Assembly (NCBI GenBank): GCA_030068075.1
Contig: CM057826.1
Location: forward strand, 62,469,312 to 62,533,311
Source: Paguma larvata
Taxonomy: Eukaryota; Chordata; Mammalia; Carnivora; Viverridae
Direction of reading: 5' to 3'
DNA length: 64,000 nt
Part shown: positions 1 through 10,814 of the stretch, piece after piece
How the letters are laid out: the number at the start of each line of letters is the position of its first letter
Position numbering within the stretch: the first letter of the stretch is position 1
The notes under the pieces: model-generated
The model's input: the letters and a program-made list of their open reading frames with translations, nothing else
What the model was told of the DNA's origin: nothing
The model's database searches: none
Program-made: the position numbers and the translations under genes

Positions 1-169
1 GGGCGAGCTCCGGAGTCTGAGTTTGCACAAGGACTTGGACTAGGATGAGGCAAGGGAGGGGCCCAGGGCACAGAAATTAAGCCGTGCAAGGGCCGGGTCA
101 GCCTCCTTAAACTGTGCGCCCTTGGTACCTCCTGTGCCCCACCCTTAGTCCTAGCTGGCACCCTGGCTT

Positions 170-320
170 TTCCCTGCACGTTGGTTTTCTGGTCTATAAA
201 ATGGAGTCGTGAAAGGACCCACCTCACAGGTTGTTGTGTGGACTAGGTGGACTAGTGCATGTCACCAGCGTGTCATAGTCCCAACACACAGTAGGCATGC
301 AATGTTTTAGCAACTGACAA
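170..320 (+). repeat. MIR fragment
   Basis: The segment shows the MIR tail pattern: tctataaaatgg, then a cctcacaggttgttgtg block, then a cacagtaggcatgcaatg block. Old and diverged. The flanks (1-169 and 321-1184) hold nothing I recognise. Confidence 0.6.
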
Positions 321-1184
321 TAAAGGATATGTCAGATGGCCCTGTTCTGTCCTCACTTTGGGGGAGTCTTTGGTGCCATCTTTGTGGCATAGGGGGCAGC
401 TAGGGGTTCAGGTGGGAGGACAGAGGCCTGAGGGGAGGCCTGCATTTTAGTTGTCTCTTTGACACCCAGGAGCGGGGCCTATAGAAGCCCCCGCCCCTCC
501 CCTTCTCCACGTGTGGCTGTTGACAAGCCCATCCCAGCCCTGCTTGAGATGGGGAAGCGGGAGAGAAATCTGGAGAGGCCTGAATGGCAGCTCCTCACCC
601 CCAGGGTAGGCCACAAAGGGGTCGGATTTAGGTTCCATTTAGATGGAGGAGGGGGCCCCTGAAGAGAGCACCAAGGGCCAGCGCCCCAGTGGGTGAGTCC
701 CCCAGAGCTAGGAGCCTCCCCACACCTAGATGTCAGAGCTGTGTCCATCTGGAAGGTTCAGGGTCACCTTGAGCTCCAGGCAAAAATGTGGCTGAGATTT
801 GAGGAGGGGAGCTAGTCTAGACTGGCGGAGCCTGAGCTACAACTGCAGGGCCCTTGGGTAGGGAGCTGCGGCCGGCCGTTGTATCCTTTCTGCCCCATAC
901 CTCCCCCGCCAGGACAGCAGGTGGGACGCCACCCCCCACTGCCCCACCCCAGCACGTCCAGCAGAGAGCCTGCAGGGAGTACATCCGGAGTGAGGCCTTA
1001 CTCCCTCCTAACTGGGGCGTGTTTTCCCACGTCTGCATCTTTCCAGCCCCCTCACTCCTCTCCGATAAAAGGGTGCCAGGCACGGGCAGGTAGGAGTGCT
1101 TCCCCGGGGGAGGGTCCCCGCGTGACGGGAGCCTACCCTGCTTCCAAAAAAGCCCATCCCCACCCCGTTGCCCGGTTGTTTGGG

Positions 1185-1700
1185 TAGCTTGCCGGACCGG
1201 GGTCCCGGGCTAGACGAGGGCCTCCGGCCAGGCTAGCTGCAGGGCACGTTAGCAGCCGAGCGGCGGCAGGGACCCGAGCCGCTCACTAGGAGCTCGAGCC
1301 CAGGGGATTAGCAATTAGCAACTGCGCCCGCCGGCCCGCTAGCCCGCTGGGGCTCTGGGGAGGGGCGCCATCCGCTCGGCGCCGGTGCTGAGCGCGCGGT
1401 AAACTCGGCGGCCGAGCGGGCCACGGACAGGGGCAGGGGCAGGGGAAGGGGAAGGGGCGGGATCCCTCCGCCCGCCAGCCCGCCCGCGGCCGCCTGCCGG
1501 ATTAGCGGCTCTTTGTTCGAGGCCTGTTAACAAGTTCCTGGCTGAGCGCTCGGCTGCCGCCCGGGGAGCGGGCGTCCAGCCTCCGGGCACCGCGGCTCCG
1601 CAGCCTCCGCTGAGCCTCGGTTCTCCCGCGCAGCTGCACCCCCGCCTGCCCCCGGCCCTCCCCCCCGTTCTTCCCCGAGCCCCGTAGACGTGCCTGGCTG
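1185..1700. promoter_or_regulatory. CpG island of unknown function
   Basis: Roughly 500 bp are packed with CpG dinucleotides (ccgcggccgc, gcgcgcgg, gccgagcgg), while CpGs are sparse on both sides. Inside are a run of six G-tracts at 1430-1461, two ATTAGC/ATTAGCA homeodomain-like sites near 1307-1320 and a GTTAAC half-site pair near 1526. No UNC5A exon is recognisable here. It may be an alternative or lncRNA promoter, or an orphan intragenic island. Confidence 0.7.
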
Positions 1701-1795
1701 GTGGGCCCCACTGGAGGTCTGGTGTGCGGGAGACCTCCAGAGCACCCCGGCTGACCTCGCTGCGGGAGGGAGGAGAACGCAGCGTTCTATGAGCA

Positions 1796-1940
1796 CCTCC
1801 TGTGGGCTAGGGGCTTCGAATGCGCCACTGCCCTCGGTCCCATTTCACAGATGAGGGAGGGCAGGGCTTTCTGCAGTCCTGGCCAAACTAGGCAGGGCTG
1901 GAGTTTCAATCCAGGCCTATGACTCCAGGTCTCCTCCTCC
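1796..1940 (+). repeat. L2/MIR-type ancient repeat fragment
   Basis: gagcacctcctgtgggctag followed by ccatttcacagatgaggga and a gcagggctggagtttcaatc block is the usual pattern of old mammalian L2/MIR debris. Between 1941 and 2559 I see only GC-rich sequence and a small tandem duplication. Confidence 0.5.
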
Positions 1941-2430
1941 TTCAGCTAGAAGAGGAGCCTGGGGGGAGAGAGGAGGAGCTTTCGGTGGCCAGAGATTTGT
2001 TACATTTTTTATTCTGAGGGCTTATCCTCTCATCTCTCCAAGTTCATCCAAGTTCAATGCACTCTCTATATCCTGCCTCCCGACCCCCCACCCTGAGTGC
2101 TTCCTAAACCTAGGCAGGGCTGTCCAGGCCACAGGAGTTTGACTATAAACCCCCCTGGGGGTTGGCTTTCCAACTTGCCCCGGGGCCACACATCTTCAGG
2201 TGGCTGGCACTGTTTGAAGCCACCTTGTTACAAGGAGGAATCCTTCCCAGTAACCTCCCCCAAATGGTTCTTGGCTCTTCCTTCTGGGCCCACACAGAAT
2301 GGATTCCCCCTTTTCAGTTATTTAAAACAGGGCTCCTCCCTGCGCACTTTTTCTGCCCTTTCCAGGCCAACACCTCCAGTCCTCTCAGCTGTTTCTCGGG
2401 TAGTGTGGTTCCAAGCCCCTTCCCTGTTGC

Positions 2431-2460
2431 TACATCCCTGTCGCCTACATCCCTGTCGCC
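2431..2460. repeat. 15-bp tandem duplication
   Basis: tacatccctgtcgcc occurs twice head to tail. Small and probably of no function. Confidence 0.8.
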
Positions 2461-2559
2461 TGCCTCTGGATGTCAGTCCCAGGAGCTCATCCCACTCTGA
2501 TACAGTGCTCTGGCAGGAACTCGCACAGGACACTAAGTGTATCTGTTGCAAATATTAGG

Positions 2560-2960
2560 AAACCCAACCCAAAGTGACTTAAGCAAAAACAAACAAACAA
2601 AAAAGATGTATTGGTGCATGTAACGGAAAGACCAGCGGTAGTCTAGCTGTAGCCATGGTTGGATCCAGAAAGAACAGCGTGACCAGGATCCATGCCTCAT
2701 CTCTGCTCTTTGGGGGGCTGGCACCACTCTCCAACAGCCCCTCCCCTCACAGTCCCAAGGTGGCGCCCACAACTTACCAGGGCTACATCCTTACAGGCCC
2801 AGTCCAGGGGGAGGCGAGAGCATCTCTTCTCTCAGCCATCCAACAAATGTCCCGGTCCTTCCTCCTTCGGCCAACTCAAGTGCTGTGCCATGTGAGCCAG
2901 TCCCCACCGCCAGCGGTTGTGGTTATGCCATCTAGCTGGGGCCCAAGCCACCTATGGCAC
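2560..2960 (+). repeat. Ancient interspersed repeat, family not named
   Basis: The pattern is gacttaagcaaaaa, an A-rich stretch, gtattggtgcatgtaac, then a ctctgctctt block. It resembles the segment at 18270-18640 in order and wording. I recognise it as an old dispersed element but cannot name the family with confidence. Confidence 0.4.
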
Positions 2961-3164
2961 CATCCTATTTGCTACCACTCAAAGCTTGTTGACCAGGAAG
3001 AGATGGGCACATCGTCCTCAGATTTAACCAGTGTGTCATCAATACAGTTTGCCTAAGTATTTAATCAAAATGTGAATAGCACCAAGGACATAGCCTGAAG
3101 CTCAAAGGTAAAGACCCAAGTTTGGATTTGGATGACTTTAGCTATTTAATCAGCTGTGTTACAA

Positions 3165-3345
3165 AACAATGCCGGCCATTCAACAGGTTCTGCATTCCTT
3201 TAAATGTTCTGTCTTCCGGTTCATGTATCTCCATTTGCAGATCCTAAGATATTTTATCAGGTGCCTGGCTGAAATCCAGACACACCGTTTCTAGTCTGGC
3301 CCTGATCTACCAGAATAGTAACTATAAGAAGGGAAGCTGGTTTGG
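3165..3345. repeat. Possible CR1/L3-type ancient LINE fragment
   Basis: The order ctaagatattttatcaggtg, ctggctgaaatccagacaca, ctgatctaccagaatagtaa resembles the old amniote CR1/L3 LINE pattern. Diverged; the class is tentative. Nothing is recognised from 3346 to 4069. Confidence 0.35.
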
Positions 3346-4074
3346 AGTGATGGGTCTGCGGGGGTCCTGGTATGTCGCTCTGTGTCATTACTTTCCTAAG
3401 TCATCTGTAGTTGACAGAGAAGCTCCACCGGAATCATGCTTGGGATTGGCATCAGGTCATCATGTTGTGCCCGCTTCGGTACACATTTGTTGGGTTGTAT
3501 ATTTGCCCGGCTTCCATTTCTGGAATGGACATGACTAGCGTGGAAAGATGGCCTGAAACCAAGGACACAAACACCAAGAGACATGGAGTGGAGAAGCATG
3601 CAGGGCAGGCTGAGCTCAGGTCCAGCTGAGGCTTGTGGGAAATGCCAAAGCCACACAGTACAGGAAGGGGCTTGGAGGAGGAAGACTAGGCAAGGGCAGG
3701 CCTGCTGACTGGGGGGACTCTGGGAAGCCCTCCTTCCCATCCCACCATTTTGCAGCTGAGGACACTGAACTGGAGGGGCAGGACAAACTCTAGTAAGAAA
3801 GCACTGAAGACCGAGAAAGCTTGATCAGAGAGGCCAAGGGGTTGTATTGAATGAGTTCAAGTCTCTTGGGCCAGACAGATCCCACCCCAACCGCTGAAGC
3901 CCGCTGCTGGGCTCCGAGAGAGTGGGAATAGGAGTGGTCTTGGGGTAAGAGATGATGAGCTGCGGTCTGCTTTTCCAAAGAGGAGGCAAGTTGATTTGGT
4001 GAATGCATCAGGGGTTTTCCAGAGCAAGCAACAAAATTGATCCTCAAAATTTAAGTCAAAAAAGGGGAAAGTAC

Positions 4075-4429
4075 TGTAAGGTTACGAGTCGCTGATGGAT
4101 AAAAGTAAGACCGCCAAGGCAAAGTGAGGTCTGGGAGTACACTTTATTGCAAGCACCCTCGGGCGAGATTCCACTACTCGCAAGAGAGGAGTTGGGAAGT
4201 CGCGTGGGAGATTAGGGGTTAGGGGCTTTTAAGGGGTTTGGGGAGGAGATTTCGAAACTGGTGACGAGTTAAAGTCCTATTGGTCTACTGGAATGACGTG
4301 TCCGCCTCCCAGTGGTGTGGTGGGAACTTCGGCCATCTTGGGTCCCTTCTTCAGGGTTTTTGGTGGGAATGTCGGCCATCTTGGGTCGGTTTCCATTGTA
4401 TGGAGCCTTCCCTCTGCCCTAGCCCAACA
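4075..4429 (-). mobile_element. Solo LTR of an endogenous retrovirus
   Basis: On the minus strand the element starts TGTTGGGC and ends CTTACA, giving the TG...CA termini of an LTR, 355 bp long. It is flanked by a perfect 5-bp target duplication AGTAC (4070-4074 and 4430-4434). Inside, in transcription order, are two 27-bp repeats with AAGATGGCC, a CCAAT box (4279-4283), a TTAAAAG TATA-like box in 4222-4236 and an AATAAA signal (4148-4143). No internal gag, pol or env lies beside it, so it is a solo LTR left by recombination. The intact duplication suggests a fairly recent, lineage-specific insertion. Confidence 0.85.
4318..4387 (-). repeat. Direct repeats with YY1-type motif in LTR U3
   Basis: Two 27-bp copies (4318-4344 and 4361-4387) differ at two positions and are spaced 43 bp apart. 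Each carries cggccatcttggg, which on the minus strand is the AAGATGGCC core of YY1 sites. Tandem U3 repeats are typical of retroviral enhancers. Confidence 0.75.
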
Positions 4430-5234
4430 AGTACCGGCGAGAAATTGGGTTGTTGAGAGAAGGGCCAAGAGGCTTAAAAAGTAGGCCCTGAAGTAAGCCC
4501 TGAAATGAGAAACGGACCAGGAAAGGAGAAATTACTTGCCTTGTCTCCTTGGGCCCTGATGCTGAGATCAGGGGCCACCCAAACTCCCACTCAGGCTCTA
4601 TACAAAAGGGGAAGGTCATGGGGGCTGAGAGCTTCCCTGACACTATTCTAGAGACCTTCTTTCTCCATATCCTTTGGGATCGCACAGCCAGAGGTCCATT
4701 TCTGAGACCCACCTGTTCTTCTCAAGACCCCTATCCTTTCAGAAATCTGGCTCCACCTGGGAGGGTGGTGAGGAGTGCCTCTCTTCGGTGGGAATTTCCT
4801 GAAGCCCACCACCCAAAGGCCAGGACGCCCTTCTGAGGGTGGTCAGCATTCCCTCCCCAGCAGTGACGTACTGCTAAATGTTTAACACTTGGCACTCCGG
4901 GAGAGCTGGGGGACTGGTTTGCCAATTTCCATGGTGTAAATACTCCCACTGTGGCCTATTTTAAGCTACCAATGTGATGTCAGCTGGCTTGCAAAATTCT
5001 AGAAATTTTAATGATGGTCTGTCTTTAGCAAAGGTGAGCTGGCTGTAGCACACTACTGTTCCGTGGTCACCCTAGTCCTCTGAAGAAGCGGTCACAGGGA
5101 AAGAGTGACAGAGAGTCTTTAGGCCTCTGCCTGTAGGACCCACTGATGTCCCCAGGCTTGGAGGGGCTGTTCCTTCTGAACATCAGGCTCTTTGGTGGGC
5201 TGAGGGTGCGGAGTCACTTAGGCACCAGAGCCAC

Positions 5235-5405
5235 TAAGATCCAGGGCTCTACAGGTGATGGTACGGGTTAGAATCTTAAACTGGGTGACCTTAGACAGGT
5301 AACTTGAGCTCTCTGCATCTCGGTTTCCTTATCCAGAAAATAGGGATAATGAAAGGTTCCAAAGATTAAACGAGGTATTCCATGTGGAACAACTTAGCCC
5401 CATTC
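5235..5405 (+). repeat. MIR fragment
   Basis: ctgggtgaccttagacaggtaac, cggtttccttatccagaaa and tagggataatg follow MIR order. From 4435 to 5234 nothing is recognised. From 5406 to 7180 the sequence is unremarkable intron with only chance open frames. Confidence 0.65.
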
Positions 5406-7182
5406 AGGCCTACAGTGAATGCTCAGGGCATGGGAGGTGCTGCTGATGCTATGTGGACTGTACCAGGTATGCTCACTTTGCGTCTCTGTGACCACAACCC
5501 TGAAGTGTAGGGAAGTGGAGCACAAGGTCCCTGGATGACAGCACTGACGGAGAGCCTCACGGGCCAGACCCTGCAGGTCTGGAATCTTGGGAAGGTGCTT
5601 ATTCTGGGGTGACGAGCTTTCACGGTAGGCTTTGAGAAGGAAGGTTGACGTGGTAAAGGATGACTTACCCCCAGTGACTTGGCCAGGTATGACTTCTGAC
5701 AGTCTGGAGGGTGGGCGGGGCCTAAGGGTGAGCAGAGAGGTGGCAGGGGCCATAGCGACTAGATTGGCCGGGCATGGATAACCTACCTGCTGGCCTGCAG
5801 AGTGGACTGTGGCTTCACAGCTTGTCCCTGGCCACCTCCCATGCTCTGCTCCTGAGCTCTGGGGGTTCCCAAGGTCAGAAGAAAGGGACTCTACCTGGGA
5901 CTTTGGCATGTGGTGGGATTGGACCAGACAGTGAAGGGACAGGGCAGGGCACAGGCATTCCGTGATAAAAGTGTGTGTACAGGGGAGCCAGGAAGCACAG
6001 CCCGGCAGAAACAGACAGTGCCTGTGGGGAACCAACAAGCGATAGGGCTGGCTACATTGTTGAGCTGGGGAGAGACAGGAGGTGAATGGTGTTTAAAGAA
6101 GATTAATCTGGCAGTGCATAGAGGATAGATTGGGAGCAGAGAGAGGCTGGAGGCAAGGAGACCAGCCAGGAGGCTGTGGTGGTCATCCAGGCAAGAAATG
6201 ATGAGCCCCCCCCCCTTCCCAGAGAGCAAGCAGCAGGGATGGAGTGAAAGAGATGGATGTGGGAGACATTTGAGAGGAGCCTCTGGATGGTACATGTGAA
6301 AGGCAAGGGACCGGGAAGAGGCGAACATGATTCAGAGCTTTTGAGCCACAGGAAGTGATGTCAGAAAGAGAAAATGGCTTGGGAGCTGTGTAATGGATGA
6401 GAGAGAAGCCTAGAAAGCAAGAAGGCCCCGCTGTGCCAGGGGCCCCCACCAGGGAGCTCCACCCTGCCAAGCCCGTGCCAGCGGATGGCCATCAGTCTGG
6501 GCACTTTGGCCATAAGCAACAGAAACTGGCCGTGGCCCATGGGTAACCAAGGGACAGACTTAAAATCATGTCCTAAGAGAGAAGTCCTCAAAGGTCTGGG
6601 TGGTGATGGGGTTGTGTTGTTTAATTAAGGCCCTGAAGGCAGGAAAGGAAAGTGGATTTGCTTTGTTCTGTGTAGCCCCAGAGAGTAGGGTCAGGAGAGA
6701 CACAGGAGGCTGAGAAAGACCTTCCTAACAAGCAGTGACACGGGTAGACTTAGCAGGCAGTGAACTCCCAGTTGGTGGGGCTGTCGGAACATCCTGTGTT
6801 GGGACCTGTCAAGGAGACCATGGGTAGGAGGCAGGTGGCCTTGGTGAGGCTTCGTGGTAAAAGGGATAGGATGGGGCTCCAGAAGTGACTTGGACTCCAC
6901 TCTCAGACCCACCCTTACTCATTGTCCTTGAGAAGTTTCTTGCCCTTTGGGAACTGGGCTTTCCAGAGAATTGACCCCATCTCATGAGATGTTGTGGTTT
7001 CTGTGTAGTTTTGAGTACTCGATACATGTTCTCATGGGCATAGCACCTCTACCCTCACTTAGGTGACCTCCTCCCCAACACCATGTGGCCCTCTTAGGAC
7101 TGTCGGTCATAGGGTTACATCCTCCCCCCTCCCCAGGGAAAGCATCTTCATGGGCAAATCCTGATGGAGATCCTGAGCAATG

Positions 7183-7214
7183 TGATTGGTCCCAAGTGGC
7201 CACATGACCAATCA
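7183..7214. promoter_or_regulatory. Inverted pair of CCAAT boxes
   Basis: tgattggtc (7183-7191) and its exact complement gaccaatca (7206-7214) form a 9-bp inverted repeat with a 14-nt gap. Each arm is a full NF-Y-type CCAAT box. No transcript start is evident nearby, so function is open. Confidence 0.5.
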
Positions 7215-7732
7215 GGATTCTTCTCATGGATTTTCCCACTTGGAGGTGGAGAAGTTGCCATCTCTGCCTCTGGGTTTAGCCTGTGAAGATGCAGGTGGGG
7301 ATGTTGGGCCAGTGGCAGCTCCTTCCCCCTTTTGTGGAGAGAGCCTTCCTGGTGAGGAGAGTGAGGCCAATACAGAGGCAAATCAGAGACAAACAGAAGG
7401 GAAGATTGTCCTGGTGGCCCCACGGCCCTGGAGACTCAGTTCCCTGAACTTTTCTATCAGTTCTATGAGCTGCCGCACAGCCTTTCTGGCCCTTAAGCCA
7501 AGAACTTCCTGTTGTGGGCTTATACCAGTGTGGGTTGGGTTTTGGTACCCTGTACCTGAAAGGGGCCTGGCACAGGATCTCAGGAGGAAGACATGATGAT
7601 GTGGGCAAGACACCCACCCAAAGGTGGCAGTGTGCAGGGCATTCAACCTCCAGGTAGCAGATGCAACATTCTAAAAAATAGAGCATTCACCAAAAAAATC
7701 CAGATTTCAGGCTTCCCTTGAAAAATCAGATC

Positions 7733-7957
7733 TATGGGACACCTGGGTGGCTCAGTCGGATAAGTGTCAGATTTTGAATCAGGTCATGATCTCATGGTTG
7801 GTGGGTTCAAGCACCATGTCATGCTCTGTGCTGAAAGCTCAAATCCTGGAGCCTGCATCAGATTCTGTGTCTCCCTCTCTCTCTTCCCATCTCCTACTCA
7901 CGCTCTGTCTCTCTCTGTCTCTCAAAAATAAATAGATGTTAAAAATTTTTAAAAAAA
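7733..7957 (+). mobile_element. Carnivore tRNA-Lys SINE (SINEC, felid type)
   Basis: Starts in ggacacctgggtggctcag, the tRNA-derived head, with a tail of CT-rich repeats, aaaaataaata and an A-rich end. It is flanked by the 13-bp target duplication gaaaaatcagatc (7720-7732 and 7958-7970). Confidence 0.93.
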
Positions 7958-8051
7958 GAAAAATCAGATCCAGACACTAAGAGCCCATTTCCCTGGGTGG
8001 GCGGGAGCTGGGACCAGGCTGTCACCTTGACAGGTGTGCACCCCCACTGCC

Positions 8052-8120
8052 CATGCGCACAAGGCTGCACTCTCCACCCCACACAGTGCTCTGCGCATGG
8101 CAAGCCCTGAGGACATGCGC
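8052..8120. promoter_or_regulatory. Cluster of NRF1-like sites
   Basis: Three TGCGCATG-type half palindromes lie within 70 bp: catgcgca at 8052, tgcgcatg at 8092 and catgcgcg at 8113. NRF1 binds TGCGCATGCGCA. No start site is recognised. The flanks 7971-8984 are otherwise featureless. Confidence 0.4.
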
Positions 8121-8984
8121 GGGCACATTCCTTCCCCTTCTCCCTTCCAGCAAGGAGAGCCTGTGTTTGGGGCATTAGATTTCACCTGTTCGGTTTGAGG
8201 CAATGGCAGATAGGCAGGCGCAAACATCTAAAAGATGATTGGAAAGCCAGGACTAGCACTTTGAGATGCAGTGAGGGTGCGAAGTGGAGATGAAAGGCCC
8301 ATTCCTAAGGAGCTGGTCGTGGGCACCGTGAGCTCAGATCCTGTTCTAAAAAACAATTGGGGAATGGCTGCAGTTGAGATGGAAAGGGAAGATTTGGGAG
8401 GAGATTCTGAGGAAGCCAGAAGCAGACTGAAGAGAGAGCAATAGGAGCCAGGAAAATTTTTAAGTTCTGAGCAGGGCTGGGCAGCAGCCACAAGGAAGGC
8501 TGCAGGGAAGGAGTGTGTGGATGAAGCCCGGGGGACCTGTGTGTCGGAGGAGGCCATGAGGAGCTGCTTGGGACCTCTGTGGAAGCCCAGAACCAGCAAT
8601 AGAGAGTGGGGAAGAGTGGGTACCAGGATGCAGAGGACACTCAGGAATTATAGAGCTGGGGTGCAAGGGTATTAGCCCAAAAAGACTCGGGTTCTGGTGG
8701 ATGCTTCAGAGGAGGAACCCAAGCAAAGGGAGCAGGGGCAGGACAAGCCTGGCTGCTGAGCATTTGCAAAGCACTTGCACCTAAGCTCTCTGCAGGTAGG
8801 TTCAGAGGTGACGTGACCTCCCAAAGTCACACGGCAGCCACCGCAGAGCCAGGTCGCAGCCCTCGCCCCTTTGTGTGCCATCTGCAGAAGGGGGTGGGGC
8901 AGAAGGCCCAGGGCCCTAGTGAGTTTTTGAGGGAGGTGGAGAGGATGGCCCGGAGGCCAGGGCCAGGTGAAGGTGCGGCGCACC

Positions 8985-9330
8985 TGTCATTCATGTTGAT
9001 GCAGCCCCTCCTGTGTGCCGGGCGTCCTGCACTGGAGATACGCAGTGAGCAAGGCAGATGCTGTCCCTCCCTTGAGGAACTCGCATTCTAGTGGCAGGAA
9101 ATGACCATAAACGGGTAGAGGCAGATAATGGGGAATGTTCTTCAGGAGTTGGAAGGCAGGCAGAGAGGGCCACATGACCACGTGATCATGAGTGAGCTCC
9201 TGCGGGTGTTTCGGGTGCCAGGTTAGACTGATGGTCAGACCTCTCTGAGGAGGTGAGGTGCGAGCTGAGACCTGAATGACAGGAAGAGCCACTTGTGGGT
9301 GCAGCAGCCTGGAGGTGGGAACGAACTTGG
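8985..9330 (+). repeat. L2/MIR-type ancient repeat
   Basis: cctgtgtgccgggcgtcctgc, tgaggaactcgcattctagtgg, and later a tctctgaggaggtgaggtgcgagctgagacctgaatga block give the familiar order of an old dispersed element. Confidence 0.6.
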
Positions 9331-9719
9331 TTACTAAAGGGTCCACTGTGGTCTGGGCACAGGGACGTGGAGTTCGCTGAAGAGAAAGCATAATGACTTA
9401 TCTCTGTGTTCCTTTATGCTGTATGCCCCCGTGTCTCCAGAAAGGCACAAAATTTAGAAGCATATCTGATGAGTCCAACACAGATAAGGAAGGTGACTAG
9501 GAGGTGAGGGTGCAACACAAGAGAGCCCAGGTCTGGAGTGGTTAGACACTGTCCTAGACTGTGGTGGTCAGGAAGCTTGGGTCCCAGGACTACTCTGTAT
9601 TCAGAGCGTGAGCCCCTGGCCAAATGTGCTCCTCTGACTTATTGTGAAATGGAGCAAATGACCCAGAATGACCCAGCCCTGGGCTGTCATGGAGGTGATC
9701 CTGAGGCAGGGGCAGGCAG

Positions 9720-9835
9720 AGGGCAGTCAGTTAAGTGTCCGACTCTTGATCTCAGCTCAGGTCTTGATCTCAGGGTCGTGAGTTCAAGCCCTGCATTGAA
9801 CTCCATGCTGAGCATGAAGCCTACTTTAAAAATTT
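9720..9835 (+). mobile_element. 5'-truncated carnivore SINE
   Basis: ggtcttgatctcagggtcgtgagttcaagccctgcattgaactcc is the SINEC body. The cctgggtggct head is missing. It ends in cctactttaaaaattttttt next to the L1 fragment. Confidence 0.85.
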
Positions 9836-9844
9836 TTTTGTTTT

Positions 9845-10475
9845 TAAATTAAGCATTTTAAAGTACGCAATTTAGAAGCATTTAGTGCATTCACAATGCT
9901 GTACAATCATCACCTCTATTTAGTTTCAAAAGATTTTCTTCACCCCAAGGGACACCCCATTAACAGTCGCTTCCCATTCCCTGCTTCCCCCAGCCCCTGG
10001 CAAACACCAACCTGCTGTCTGTCCCTACGGATTTGCCTGTTCTAGCGATTTCATGTAAAATTGAGTTATACAACATGCGGCCTTTTGTGTCGGGCTTCTT
10101 TCACTGAGTGAAATGTTTTCTAGGTTCATCCATGTTGTAGCATGTATCAGTACCTCATTCCTTTTTATGGCCGAACAATATTCCATTGTATGGCTAGACC
10201 ACATTTTGTTTATCAATTATCATCCACTTGGGTTGTTTCCACCTTTTGGCCATGGTGAATAGTGCTGCTTCGAACACTCATGGGCAAGTATTTGTTTAAA
10301 CACCCATTTTCAGTTCTCTTTGCTGTAAACCTAGGGGTGGAATTGCTGGGTCAGATGGTAATTCTAGGGTTTAATTTTGAAGAAATGCCAACTGTTTTCC
10401 TCAGCAACTGCACCATTTTATTTTCCCACCAGCAATGCATGAGGGTTCCAGTTTTTTTACATCGTAATGTTTACT
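9845..10475 (-). mobile_element. L1 fragment, ORF2 3' end
   Basis: The minus strand encodes the tail of L1 reverse-transcriptase ORF2 (HTMEYCSAIKRNEVLIHA, NLENISLSERS), interrupted by stops. The plus strand shows ccattgtatggctagaccac and gtggaattgctgggtcag, standard antisense L1 wording. A dead fragment. Confidence 0.88.
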
Positions 10476-10814
10476 TCGGATACATTAAATTCTTGCAAAA
10501 ATTGTCTTTCGGAGCTCCTGCTTTGCTAATGCCTGAGTCCTTGGGGAGCCTGCCAGTAGGCCAGCCAGCCCTGCCTGGCGTGGGTCTCATGGTCCCGAAC
10601 TGGCATCGAAGGGCAGGTCGAGGGGACTGGGGCAGCTGGGGACACGCAGTGCTGCAGCAGGCAGTGGGGTCAGGGTGGCTGTCAGGGATGGGGCCGGACC
10701 TTTCTCTGCCCTCTGAGACTCCTGTTTCCCTCTGCCCCCTCCTTCCTCCTCTGTGCACGCCCCCAGTCGGGAGCTGCCCTCGCCACCCCTCTGCTCCGTT
10801 TTGTGTGTGTGTGT

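Noticed and set aside
1339..1796. Open frames on the minus strand across the CpG island that could be an exon 1
   Set aside because: They do not resemble the UNC5A signal peptide, are on the wrong strand, and CpG-rich DNA has few stops by chance.
4435..4870. Possible internal retroviral sequence beside the LTR
   Set aside because: The target duplication closes at 4434 and nothing resembling gag, pol or env follows on either side.
5394..6328. Minus-strand frames of 214 and 145 codons
   Set aside because: Cys/Ser/Pro/His-rich translations without domain, promoter or splice context; overlapping frames in the same stretch are equally open, so chance is likely.
10025..10216. Minus-strand frame with reverse-transcriptase wording
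   Set aside because: It is the decayed C-terminus of L1 ORF2, not a host gene.
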